Shown here one piece after another: positions 1-7,676 of a stretch of 27,847 bases of DNA (position 1 is the stretch's first letter; each line of letters starts with the position of its first letter). Under the pieces are notes generated by a model. The model did no database searches. It was given only the letters and a program-made list of their open reading frames with translations, and had not been told where the DNA came from. The position numbers and the translations under genes are program-made. Location of the stretch: the NCBI GenBank assembly GCA_018714945.1, contig DVMO01000103.1, positions 1 through 27,847 on the forward strand, written 5' to 3'. This stretch comes from Fimisoma avicola. GTDB taxonomy: Bacteria > Bacillota > Clostridia > Peptostreptococcales > Anaerovoracaceae.

Positions 1-1
1 A

Positions 2-529
2 TTGCTTGTTGTAGTTGACTATCAGAAAGATTTTGTGGATGGTTCCCTGGGATTTTCCGGGGCTGAAAAGCTGGAAGGCCCCATTGGGGAAAAGATAAAA
101 GAATACAGAGCGCTGGGCGAAAATGGCCAGATAATATTTACCATGGATACCCACGACCTACATTATATGGATACTCAGGAAGGAAAACACCTTCCTGTTC
201 CGCATTGTATTGACGGAGAGGACGGATGGCAGCTTTACGGCAGTATCGCCGGGCTGAAAGATCCGGACGATCTGGTATTTTCAAAGCCGACTTTCGGATC
301 CTACGAGCTGGGAGAATATCTCCATAAAAACGCCGGTCAATATGAGTCTGTTGAATTTGTCGGAGTGGTCACCAACATATGTGTGATCTCAAATATAGTG
401 ATCGCAAAAGCTGCCATGCCCGATGTGCCTATCCATGTGGATGCCCGGTGCGTGGGCAGCAACGACCCTGCGCTCCAGGAGGCGGCTTTTGATGTGATGG
501 GCTCGATACATGTAGAAGTGAAGAGGTAG
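2..529 (+). CDS. Nicotinamidase/isochorismatase-family cysteine hydrolase, 5' end cut off
   Basis: The visible 175 residues fit an isochorismatase-like amidohydrolase, closest in motif pattern to nicotinamidase. Counting from the first visible codon, the expected catalytic triad is present: D6 in VDYQKDF, K95 in FSKPTFGS and C127 in VVTNICV. D49 and H51 in TMDTHD sit where the metal ligands of PncA-type enzymes lie, and HCIDGEDGW resembles the HC-x-x-G segment of nicotinamidases. The first codon in the window is a TTG inside the first beta strand, so the true start lies a few residues upstream, outside the window. The next gene begins 6 bases after the stop codon, so the two are probably co-transcribed. 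The substrate could be nicotinamide or another amide or vinyl ether. Family assignment is firm; substrate is inference. Confidence 0.85.
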   Translation: MLVVVDYQKDFVDGSLGFSGAEKLEGPIGEKIKEYRALGENGQIIFTMDTHDLHYMDTQEGKHLPVPHCIDGEDGWQLYGSIAGLKDPDDLVFSKPTFGSYELGEYLHKNAGQYESVEFVGVVTNICVISNIVIAKAAMPDVPIHVDARCVGSNDPALQEAAFDVMGSIHVEVKR

Positions 530-535
530 CAGCAT

Positions 536-1567
536 ATGCCATATTTGAATAATGCCGCAGTTACAGTGGAGAAGCCTGCATCTTTCAAAGATGCACCCGA
601 AGCAGCACCGGGAGAGGCGGCTCTTTCGCTGGCTGGACTTTTCAGGACAAGAGCAGATAATATCTTGTTTACAGACAGCGGCACATCTGCCATCAGGGCG
701 GCAGTAAAAAGCTTTATAAAGCCCGGAGATCATGTGATATCAACAGACGGAGAACACCGGGCGGTCCTTGACGCTCTGGCTGAGGCCTGCAGCACAGGCA
801 GCCGCGTCACCTTTATTCCCCTTAACGAATACGGAGTACTCAGATATGATCTTATAGAAAAGGCCATAGAGCCTGATACCAGAGCGATCATATGCTGCCA
901 TGGCTCGGCCCTTACAGGTAATGTAACTGATCTTGAAAGAGTAGGTGCCATAGCACGCAAACATGGGTTGATGGTCATCGCCGATGGAACGCAGACAGCA
1001 GGCGCTGTTCCTGTCAACCTTGAGGAACTGCAGACAGATGTGTTTTGTTTCAGCGGACATAAAAAGCTGATGGGGCCTGCGGGGACAGGAGGCATATGCC
1101 TGGGTGACGGCTTTGCAGCAGATCACGGTATTTCAGAGGGTATAAGATGTCCGTCACGACAGAAACTGGGACAGCTCAAGGCCTCTGTTGATTTCATCCT
1201 TGAAAAGGGCATATACGGTGTAAGCATATTTCCTCACAGGCTTGCCAAAAGATTCTTTGAGTCGGTAAGATCAATGAAGGATGTGACAGTATATGGAGAT
1301 TTCGGCACAAATACGAGAGTGCCGACAGTGTCGCTGAACATCAGGGGATTTACGCCTGATGAGATAAAGGAACATATGAGGAAGAACCATATCGCCATAA
1401 GTTCCGGCGACTGTTCCTGTCCGAGGCTTACGGAGTCGCTGGGGATAGGAAAAGAAGGCGTTGCCCGGTTCAGTTTCGGCTATTTTAACACAAGGATGGA
1501 TGTGAACGATGCCATCTGGGCCCTTATGGAGCTTCAGGGCCTTGACGATCTGTATTATCTGGCATGA
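536..1567 (+). CDS. Cysteine desulfurase-like class V aminotransferase
   Basis: A 343-residue PLP enzyme of fold type I. The N-terminus MPYLNNAAVT matches the YLDNAAT start of cysteine desulfurase-like proteins, with Asn where Asp is usual. D150 (IADGTQTAG) fits the residue contacting the PLP ring nitrogen, and K176 in SGHKK is the expected Schiff-base lysine. C293 and C295 in SSGDCSCPRL lie where the persulfide-forming Cys of SufS/CsdA-type enzymes sits, so sulfur transfer from cysteine is plausible. Length is slightly shorter than SufS and fits the stand-alone am_tr_V family of Firmicutes. The ATG is preceded by AGAGG with normal spacing and follows the hydrolase stop by 6 bases. No Suf or Isc scaffold is nearby, so its partner is unknown. 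Confidence 0.82.
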   Translation: MPYLNNAAVTVEKPASFKDAPEAAPGEAALSLAGLFRTRADNILFTDSGTSAIRAAVKSFIKPGDHVISTDGEHRAVLDALAEACSTGSRVTFIPLNEYGVLRYDLIEKAIEPDTRAIICCHGSALTGNVTDLERVGAIARKHGLMVIADGTQTAGAVPVNLEELQTDVFCFSGHKKLMGPAGTGGICLGDGFAADHGISEGIRCPSRQKLGQLKASVDFILEKGIYGVSIFPHRLAKRFFESVRSMKDVTVYGDFGTNTRVPTVSLNIRGFTPDEIKEHMRKNHIAISSGDCSCPRLTESLGIGKEGVARFSFGYFNTRMDVNDAIWALMELQGLDDLYYLA

Positions 1568-1590
1568 TGCTGATAAAAATAACGGATAGC

Positions 1591-1620
1591 AAAAGAACCG
1601 CTCGGACGAGCGGTCCTTTT
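1591..1620. terminator. Bidirectional rho-independent terminator
   Basis: An 8-bp perfect stem (ACCGCTCG with CGAGCGGT, two-base loop as drawn) is flanked by AAAAG on the left and CTTTT on the right. It can therefore end transcription from both sides. It lies exactly between the convergent desulfurase-like gene and the alarmone synthetase gene. Confidence 0.9.
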
Positions 1621-1625
1621 AAATA

Positions 1626-2252
1626 TCATCCCGGTTTTGATATCTCATCAAAGAGAAGCTGCATCCTTTTATCGAGGATGGCGCTGGCTTCGGCACATGC
1701 TTTCAGCTCCTGATGGACCTGCGGGGAAAGTTCTTTTTCTTTTTTGTATCTGAGCTGATGCTCAAGGCTTGCCCAGAAATCCATGGCGACAGTTCTTATC
1801 TGTACTTCTACAGGCACATATTCACAGCCGTTAAGCAAAAAAACAGGAACTGCGATCACGAGGTGGAGACTCCTGTAACCGTTGGGTTTTGGGCTTTCTA
1901 TGTAATCTTTTTTCATTATGAGCCTGACATCGTTCTGCTCAAGCATCATGTCGGCCATCGCATATACATCGTCGATGAAATTGCACACTACACGGATACC
2001 GGCAATGTCAAATATATTTTCTTTTGCCGAGCTGATAGATACCTCTTTGCCGTACCGTATGAGTTTTTCTTCGATACTTTCCGGAGATTTTAAGCGCCTT
2101 TCCATGTGGTGGATAGGATTATAGTCGTGCCTGACGGCAAAGTCTTCACTGAGGATCTCTATCTTTGTCCGGACCTCTTTGATAGCTGCCCGATAGGCAT
2201 GCCTGAATGTTTCAAAGCCCTGTTCATCTGCAAGATGGCATGAATTTGACAC
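1626..2252 (-). CDS. Small alarmone synthetase, RelQ/YjbM-like (p)ppGpp synthetase
   Basis: A 208-residue stand-alone RelA/SpoT synthetase domain, the usual size for a small alarmone synthetase. It transfers pyrophosphate from ATP to GDP or GTP. Visible motifs in order are RRLKSPESIEEK (residues 52-63), the DIAGIRVVC strand (82-90), PKPNGYRSLH (121-130), and EVQIRT followed by WASLEHQLRYK (149-170). No HD hydrolase domain, TGS or ACT regulatory domain is present. The start is GTG, with a GGGGG stretch 9 bases upstream acting as a weak ribosome binding site; no in-frame ATG exists before residue 50. It is transcribed divergently from the aldo/keto reductase. RelQ rather than RelP is a guess from motif spacing. 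Confidence 0.88.
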   Translation of the reverse strand: MSNSCHLADEQGFETFRHAYRAAIKEVRTKIEILSEDFAVRHDYNPIHHMERRLKSPESIEEKLIRYGKEVSISSAKENIFDIAGIRVVCNFIDDVYAMADMMLEQNDVRLIMKKDYIESPKPNGYRSLHLVIAVPVFLLNGCEYVPVEVQIRTVAMDFWASLEHQLRYKKEKELSPQVHQELKACAEASAILDKRMQLLFDEISKPG

Positions 2253-2275
2253 TGAAATATACCCCCAATATTTTG

Positions 2276-2304
2276 TTTACATCATAATTATACTCGATTA
2301 TAAT
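2276..2304 (+). promoter_or_regulatory. SigA promoter of the aldo/keto reductase gene
   Basis: TTTACA, a 17-bp spacer and a perfect TATAAT lie 20 bases upstream of the ATG. The predicted leader is only about 14 bases and carries the AAAGGG ribosome binding site. A second TATAAT on the minus strand (2287-2292) could serve the alarmone synthetase, but no good -35 accompanies it. Confidence 0.75.
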
Positions 2305-2324
2305 TTAAAAAGAAAGGGTTTCAC

Positions 2325-3278
2325 ATGAAAAACATATTACTTGGAAATACAGGAATCAGCGTAAGCCGTCTGGGCGCAGGCGTGCTGCCCATGGGACCGA
2401 ATCAGCGGAATATGGCCGTTGAAGAAGGGGCTGCGGTGGTCCGTCATGCTTTGGATGCGGGCATCAATTTCATAGATACTGCCCAGTATTACAGAGCCTA
2501 TCCGTATATACGGCAGGCTCTCGCCGGAAGAAATGACGATGTGGTCATATGCTCCAAATCCCTTGCTCCTGATCATGAGGGCATGGCGGCAGCCATTGAG
2601 GAAGCCCGCAGGAGTCTGGACAGAGATGTCATTGAAATTTTTCTGCTCCACGAAGTGAGGGCAGGACAGTTTGAGCAGAGGCAGGGAGCATGGGACTGCC
2701 TTTGCGACGCCAGGGAAAAAGGTATCGTAAAGGCTGTAGGGATCTCTACCCATGACTGCGATGTTACAGCCCTTATGGCACAGGAAAGCCAATGTGATGT
2801 GGTCTTTACACTCATAAATTATGCAGGTCTGGGAATCAGAAAGGGAGACGGCCCGGCAACAGCGGCGGAGATGGAAAGGGCCATCTCCGCCTGCCACCGC
2901 AGCGGAAAAGGCGTGTTTTCCATGAAAGCTTTCGGCGGCGGCAACTTGACTGCCCAATATCAGAAAGCTCTGGGATATGTACTTGGCGTAAAGGATATAG
3001 ATTCTGTGATGATCGGGTTTTCCGGAACAAAAGAGGTGGACGAGGCGGTCGCCTTTCTGGAAGGAAAAATGCCGGCAGGCTATGTTCCGGACATTTCGCA
3101 AAAGAAAATGTGGATAGAAGAAGATAGCTGTGAAGGGTGCGGAAACTGTATGAGAGTATGCCAGTCCCAGGCGATCTTTTACAATGAAAGGGGACTTGCC
3201 GCCATAGATAGCAGCAGGTGCCTCACATGCGGTTATTGTGCTCCTGCATGTCCGGTGCGGGCGATAATCCTGATCTGA
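2325..3278 (+). CDS. Aldo/keto reductase with C-terminal 2[4Fe-4S] ferredoxin domain
   Basis: A 317-residue protein. Residues 1-255 form an aldo/keto reductase barrel with the catalytic tetrad visible as D51, Y55 or Y56 (IDTAQYY), K78 (VICSKS) and H109 (FLLHE). Residues 265-317 are a bacterial ferredoxin module with two complete CX2CX2CX3C motifs (C269/272/275/279 and C299/302/305/309), enough for two [4Fe-4S] clusters. Such fusions are common in anaerobes and may pass electrons between a carbonyl substrate and the ferredoxin pool rather than using only NAD(P)H; that role is inferred from the domain pair. It has its own strong promoter and a separate downstream gene, so it looks monocistronic. 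The substrate cannot be told from sequence. Confidence 0.88.
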   Translation: MKNILLGNTGISVSRLGAGVLPMGPNQRNMAVEEGAAVVRHALDAGINFIDTAQYYRAYPYIRQALAGRNDDVVICSKSLAPDHEGMAAAIEEARRSLDRDVIEIFLLHEVRAGQFEQRQGAWDCLCDAREKGIVKAVGISTHDCDVTALMAQESQCDVVFTLINYAGLGIRKGDGPATAAEMERAISACHRSGKGVFSMKAFGGGNLTAQYQKALGYVLGVKDIDSVMIGFSGTKEVDEAVAFLEGKMPAGYVPDISQKKMWIEEDSCEGCGNCMRVCQSQAIFYNERGLAAIDSSRCLTCGYCAPACPVRAIILI

Positions 3279-3281
3279 AAA

Positions 3282-3331
3282 AACTGTTTTTTGGGAGAAA
3301 AAAACAGTTGAAAAAAACAGCTAAAACAGTT
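3282..3331 (+). promoter_or_regulatory. Cluster of four AAAACAG(T/C)T boxes upstream of the lysozyme
   Basis: The 9-mer AAAACAGTT occurs at 3301-3309 and 3323-3331, with a one-mismatch copy (AAAACAGCT) at 3314-3322 and an inverted copy at 3282-3290. The inverted copy and the first direct copy also form an A/T-rich hairpin (3282-3309). The direct copies overlap the predicted -35/spacer region of the lysozyme promoter, so this could be an operator array. No known regulator site is recognised. Confidence 0.4.
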
Positions 3332-3336
3332 AGACT
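3308..3336 (+). promoter_or_regulatory. Possible promoter of the lysozyme gene
   Basis: TTGAAA (5 of 6 to the -35 consensus), 17 bp, then TAGACT (4 of 6 to the -10 consensus), ending 21 bases before the ATG. The match is moderate and the start site would fall next to the ribosome binding site. Confidence 0.35.
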
Positions 3337-3357
3337 ATTTTTTGCAGGAGTTTGACC

Positions 3358-5487
3358 ATGAAAAAAAAGATCGCATTTATCTTAACACTTATATTGATGT
3401 TCACCCTTGTGACCCAATCTTCTTTCGCCTTTGCTTTTTCAAGCACTTCACCTTATACGGGGCAGACATATCAGCATAACGACAGGTTCAGCGACAGGAT
3501 AGTCGTCAACGGTATCGATGTATCCCAATGGCAGGGAACGATCAACTGGGACAAGGTAAAAGCTGACGGAATCGACTTTGCCATAATCCGCGCAGGCGGG
3601 CGCTTTTTTGTGAGCGGGGACCTGTATTTTGACGACAATTTTTATCAGAATATCAAAGCTGCTCAGGATGCCGGGATAATGGTCGGTGTATATTACTTTT
3701 CACAGGCTGTAACAACGGCAGAGGCGCGTGAAGAAGCAAACTGGGTGCTGGATTACATAGAAGGGTATGACCTGCAGCTTCCTATCTATATGGATTATGA
3801 GATGTCCAGTGATCCTTCCGGCAGGATAAACAACCTGTCAAAGGCCACCAGAACAGCCAACGCCAAGGCCTTTTGCAGCGTCATAGAAGCGGCCGGATAT
3901 GAAACGGGAGTATATTCAAATCTGAATTTCCTGAACAATTCCATTGACGGCGCTCAGCTCAGCGGTCTTTATAATATGTGGGCTGCCCAGTATAATTACC
4001 GCTGCCAATATGCCAGCGACTATATAATGTGGCAGTATTCATCGGATGGTTCTGTGGATGGGATAAGCGGGCGGACCGACATGAATTTCATGTATCTGGA
4101 AGAAAAGCCGGCGGCGACTCAGGCAAGATCCATTGCAAATTGCCAGATAACCGTTGCTGAAGCAGTGTATGACGGTGAAGCCAATTACGAGCCCGAGGTC
4201 ACGGTAACATATAATGGGGCTGAGCTGACAGAGGGAGTAGATTATGAACTGGGATACATAAACAACAGAGAAGTGGGCACCGCCTATGTCTGTGTTAAAG
4301 GTACGGGCCAGTATGCTGACTACCAGACTGCTGCGTTTGAAATCTTGCGTGGAAAGATACCAATAGAGACATTGGAGGTACAGTTGGAATATGATATGAC
4401 GCTTTTCAATGGTAAAGAAAAGACCCCTAAAGTTACCATTGCAGGTCTTGAACAGGGGAAAGATTTCAGTGTAACTTATTCTAATAATATATATGCTGGA
4501 ACAGCTTCTGTCACTATTGTAGGCACAAGGGCATACGGGGGAACTGTCGTTAAAACTTTTAAAATAGAGAGGCAGACAGGATCAGGTCCGTTGTTTGATG
4601 GGGCTATGAAAATAAGAGTAAATGGCAATAATCGATATGATACTTCAATCCAGTCTGCAGAAGCACTAAAAATCACATTGTGCACAGAAAGCTTTGATAA
4701 TATTATTGTTGCCTCTGGAGAAAGTTTTGCTGACGCACTTTCTGGAAGCTATCTGGCGATGATGAAGAGTGCCCCGATATTGTTGGTAAATCAATATAAC
4801 GAACAGCTTGTGAAAGAATATATAGCACAAAACCTTAATGCGGACGGGTGCGTGTATATTTTAGGTGGTGAAGGAGCGATTTCAAAAAAGTTTGAAGAAA
4901 ACCTTGGAACTATAAATATAAAAAGACTTGGTGGAAAGACACGGTTTGACACTAATTTGGAGATACTTAAAGAAGCCGGTAGCGATGGCGAAGAACTGTT
5001 AATTTGTCAAGGATTGGATTTTGCAGATGCACTGGCGGTATCGAGTTCTAAAAAACCTATACTTCTTGTGGACGATGAATTGAACGAAAATCAGATCGGA
5101 TATCTTAAGCAGCTTTCTACAAGTAGATTTTATTTGATAGGGGGACCGAGCGTTGTAAGCAATAATGTGGGTAATGAACTGGAAAAAATGGGAAAAGATG
5201 TAAAACGAATATATGGTGATAATAGATATGAGACATCTGTTGAAGTGGCGAAAGAATTTTTCCCCCAGAAAGTGGAGACTGTAGTACTGGTATGCAGTGT
5301 GGATTTTCCTGACGGATTGTCAGGGGGACCATTGGCAACTTCATTGGATGCGCCTATATTGCTTGTGAACGACACTAATACAAATAATGCTGAAAAATAT
5401 GTAGACCTTGTTTCGGCAGAAAAAGCAGCTGTCATAGGAGGAAGCTTAATCATATCGGATAATACTGTAAATAGCATAATGAATTAG
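3358..5487 (+). CDS. Secreted GH25 lysozyme with Ig-like repeats and three CWB2 cell-wall-binding repeats
   Basis: A 709-residue exported muramidase that would cleave the MurNAc-GlcNAc bond of peptidoglycan. Residues 1-28 are a signal peptide with a Lys-rich start and long hydrophobic core. Residues 50-250 are a glycoside hydrolase 25 domain with D54 (NGIDVSQWQG) and the D146/E148 pair (MDYE). Residues 265-410 are two beta-sandwich repeats of the YDG-x-P-x-VTVTYNG type. Residues 420-709 hold three CWB2 (PF04122) repeats, each with an NRYDT- or TRFDT-like start and a FADAL-like core; these bind anionic wall polymers in Clostridioides-type proteins. The ATG is chosen over a TTG two codons upstream because GCAGGAG sits 7 bases before it. 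The second half is clearly more A/T-rich than the first, suggesting that the wall-binding module was acquired separately. Confidence 0.9.
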   Translation: MKKKIAFILTLILMFTLVTQSSFAFAFSSTSPYTGQTYQHNDRFSDRIVVNGIDVSQWQGTINWDKVKADGIDFAIIRAGGRFFVSGDLYFDDNFYQNIKAAQDAGIMVGVYYFSQAVTTAEAREEANWVLDYIEGYDLQLPIYMDYEMSSDPSGRINNLSKATRTANAKAFCSVIEAAGYETGVYSNLNFLNNSIDGAQLSGLYNMWAAQYNYRCQYASDYIMWQYSSDGSVDGISGRTDMNFMYLEEKPAATQARSIANCQITVAEAVYDGEANYEPEVTVTYNGAELTEGVDYELGYINNREVGTAYVCVKGTGQYADYQTAAFEILRGKIPIETLEVQLEYDMTLFNGKEKTPKVTIAGLEQGKDFSVTYSNNIYAGTASVTIVGTRAYGGTVVKTFKIERQTGSGPLFDGAMKIRVNGNNRYDTSIQSAEALKITLCTESFDNIIVASGESFADALSGSYLAMMKSAPILLVNQYNEQLVKEYIAQNLNADGCVYILGGEGAISKKFEENLGTINIKRLGGKTRFDTNLEILKEAGSDGEELLICQGLDFADALAVSSSKKPILLVDDELNENQIGYLKQLSTSRFYLIGGPSVVSNNVGNELEKMGKDVKRIYGDNRYETSVEVAKEFFPQKVETVVLVCSVDFPDGLSGGPLATSLDAPILLVNDTNTNNAEKYVDLVSAEKAAVIGGSLIISDNTVNSIMN

Positions 5488-5649
5488 CAGTGAAATAGAA
5501 AAGAAGCTGTCGTATTGTCAGAACATTGGCATTAGCGTGACAGATTGCTTTATAAAAAAGATGTGATCCGTTGAAGAAGCGCAATAAACATAAAAACTGC
5601 CGAGCCTTGTATATTTCTCAATGTATAGGAATTGTAAGCTAATTTAGGT

Positions 5650-5684
5650 AAATATGCCCGCATGAAATCATCGGGCATATTTTT
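5650..5684 (+). terminator. Rho-independent terminator after the lysozyme
   Basis: An 11-bp stem (AAATATGCCCG with CGGGCATATTT) is topped by a further 4-bp ATGA/TCAT pairing and followed by a T-run at 5680-5684. It lies 162 bases after the lysozyme stop. Confidence 0.8.
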
Positions 5685-5924
5685 GTCTAAAACAGAAGTG
5701 AGTCTATTGAAGAAATGATTTAAATTAAAAACATAAGACTCAGCCTTTCAGGGAAGTTCACCGGTACAGGGCAGTTATCAAAGAATTGGAAATCTGTTTT
5801 GTTTCTTCATTGTCTGATTTTTCATTTAGGCTAATATGATGGCAGAACTGCGACCATAACTGAAAGCCTTTGTATTGTATCCCAAAAGTTGTCGGACACA
5901 AGAAGAAGTATGCATGAAACTGAT

Positions 5925-5955
5925 TCAGCCGTAAGGATCCTGTCCTTACGGCTGA
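5925..5955 (-). terminator. Strong hairpin after hydA, probable terminator
   Basis: A perfect 13-bp stem (TCAGCCGTAAGGA with TCCTTACGGCTGA) and a 5-base loop lie 20 bases beyond the hydA stop. On the minus strand no T-run follows, so it may instead protect the 3' end of the mRNA or slow the polymerase. Confidence 0.55.
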
Positions 5956-5975
5956 TGTGTGCACAGTATATGAGT

Positions 5976-7661
5976 CTACTCCACATGATTGTGGAGCAGC
6001 TTGTGTTCCTTGCCTTTGAGGAGCCCATCGTATAACGAGAGAACGAACGGGTTGTCACTGGAAATCTTGATCTGCTTTTCGTCATCGATGTCATACAGAC
6101 CTTCGGCACGGGCATCCTTTATCTTAGGGAATACGGGTACAGGCTGTCCTCCGCCGGCGATACAGCCGCTTCGGCAGGCCATGACTTCGACAAAGTCAAA
6201 CTTCATCTCACCGCTCCTGATGCCATCCATTACGATAGCGGCGTTTTTGAGGCCGTTGACAACTCCGATATGTACCTCGCGGCCGTGGAGGGTGACTGTG
6301 GCTTCCTTGATGCCGTCGTTACCTCTGATGCCTGTGAGCTTTATCATTTCAAGATCATCAGGATTATAACTGTCTACCAGCTGTCTGAGGACAGCTTCCG
6401 TTACACCGCCGGTAACGCCGAATATGGCGCCGCCGCCAGAGGACAAGCCGAACGGCATATCCATGGCATCCGGTTTTATCTGGGCAAGGTCAATGCCGGC
6501 TTCTTTTATCATCCTTGTGATCTCAGTGGTGGTGAGCACATAATCAACATTCTGCTCGCCATCCGTGTAGTGTTCAGGTCTGAGGATCTCGGCCTTTTTA
6601 GCTGTACATGGCATGATAGATACGACAACGGTCTTTTTCTTTTCGGAAGAAGTGTCCATGCGGGATTCTTCTTTGAGCACTGCTCCGAACATCTGCTGAG
6701 GTGAACGGCAGCTGGATATATGTTTTTTCAGGTCAGGGTATTTTTCTTCGCAGAATTTTACCCATGCAGGGCAGCAGGATGTGAACAGAGGCAGATCGCC
6801 CTCCTTGATCTTTTCCACCAGCTCGGCGGCTTCTTCAACGACCGTCAGGTCAGCTCCGAAGTTGGTATCGTAAACCTGATCGAACCCCATAAGCTTTAAG
6901 GCGGCCACCAGCTTTCCGAGGGCATTTTCGCCTTTCGGCAGGCCGAACTTATCGCCTATGGCGACCCTTACAGCAGGTGCGATCTGTACTACGACCTTTG
7001 TGTTCCTGTCTGCCAGAGCTTCCCATACAGGATGGATATTCTGATTTACCGTGATAGCGCCTGTAGGGCATACCACACGGCACTGACCGCAGCCCACACA
7101 GGCGGTCTCCGAAAGAGGCCGGCCGAAGGCTGTGCTGACGCGCATCTTGCTTCCTCTGTTGACAAAGTCTATTATGCCCAGGCCCTGTATTTCCGCGCAT
7201 GTCCTTACGCAGTCTCCGCAGAGGATACATTTATTAGGGTCGTAGACTATGCAAGGAGAACTGTCGTCCAGCGGCAGCACAGGTTTGTGGTTCTGGAACC
7301 TCACATAGTTGACTCCCAGCTGGTTTGCAAGTTTAAGCAGGATGCAGGCACCGTTGGTCCTGCATGTGGTACAGTCGGTGCAGTGGGAAGCCAGCAGCAG
7401 TTCCAGTATCATCTTTCTGTGGTGCTGGAGCTTAGGGGTGTTGGTGTAGATCACCATGCCGTCTTTTGGTTCTTCCGAGCACGAAGCGAAAATCTTGCCT
7501 CTATCGTCTTCAACTATGCACATCCTGCACGCTCCGTAGGTGGAAAGCTCAGAATGATAGCAGAAGGTAGGAAGCTCGATACCGGCATTTCTTATGACGG
7601 TCAGCACATTCTTTTCATTTTCAAAAGGGACTCTCCTGTTGTTTATGGTCATGTATTTCAT
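5976..7661 (-). CDS. hydA: [FeFe]-hydrogenase catalytic subunit HydA (trimeric NAD-linked type)
   Basis: A 561-residue cytoplasmic catalytic subunit. From the N-terminus it shows a [2Fe-2S] domain (C34, C45, C48, C61), a His-ligated [4Fe-4S] motif (H81 or H93 with C94/97/100 and C106 nearby), two [4Fe-4S] clusters (C145/148/151/155 and C188/191/194/198), and the H-cluster domain. The three H-cluster signatures are all present: TSCCPAW (294-300), MPCTAKKAE (350-358) and EVMACRSGC followed by GGGQP (492-507). It would reduce protons or oxidise H2 at the H-cluster. It is last in the hydC-hydB-hydA operon, the architecture of electron-bifurcating hydrogenases. It lacks the extra C-terminal [2Fe-2S] extension of Thermotoga HydA. 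The start is set by AGGAGGAG 9 bases upstream, which overlaps the hydB stop. No HydE/F/G maturase gene is in the window. Confidence 0.94.
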   Translation of the reverse strand: MKYMTINNRRVPFENEKNVLTVIRNAGIELPTFCYHSELSTYGACRMCIVEDDRGKIFASCSEEPKDGMVIYTNTPKLQHHRKMILELLLASHCTDCTTCRTNGACILLKLANQLGVNYVRFQNHKPVLPLDDSSPCIVYDPNKCILCGDCVRTCAEIQGLGIIDFVNRGSKMRVSTAFGRPLSETACVGCGQCRVVCPTGAITVNQNIHPVWEALADRNTKVVVQIAPAVRVAIGDKFGLPKGENALGKLVAALKLMGFDQVYDTNFGADLTVVEEAAELVEKIKEGDLPLFTSCCPAWVKFCEEKYPDLKKHISSCRSPQQMFGAVLKEESRMDTSSEKKKTVVVSIMPCTAKKAEILRPEHYTDGEQNVDYVLTTTEITRMIKEAGIDLAQIKPDAMDMPFGLSSGGGAIFGVTGGVTEAVLRQLVDSYNPDDLEMIKLTGIRGNDGIKEATVTLHGREVHIGVVNGLKNAAIVMDGIRSGEMKFDFVEVMACRSGCIAGGGQPVPVFPKIKDARAEGLYDIDDEKQIKISSDNPFVLSLYDGLLKGKEHKLLHNHVE

Positions 7662-7676
7662 TTCAGTGTTCTCCTC

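Larger units (their letters stand above)
5488..5975. other. Gene-free stretch with two terminators, no convincing gene
   Basis: These 488 bases lie between the stops of the convergent lysozyme and hydrogenase genes. They are A/T-rich and contain the lysozyme terminator (5650-5684) and the hairpin after hydA (5925-5955). A loose inverted repeat (TGAGTCT at 5699-5705, AGACTCA at 5736-5742) lies between them. Short open frames here lack ribosome binding sites. It could be remnant DNA, but I recognise no transposase or RNA. Confidence 0.5.

Noticed and set aside
2337..3101. 254-codon open frame on the minus strand inside the aldo/keto reductase gene
   Set aside because: It is antisense to a gene with complete active-site and ferredoxin motifs, has no family features, and has no ribosome binding site.
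5758..5964. 68-codon minus-strand open frame after hydA
   Set aside because: It has no ribosome binding site, overlaps the hydA 3' hairpin, and shows no domain; remnant transposase similarity could not be supported.
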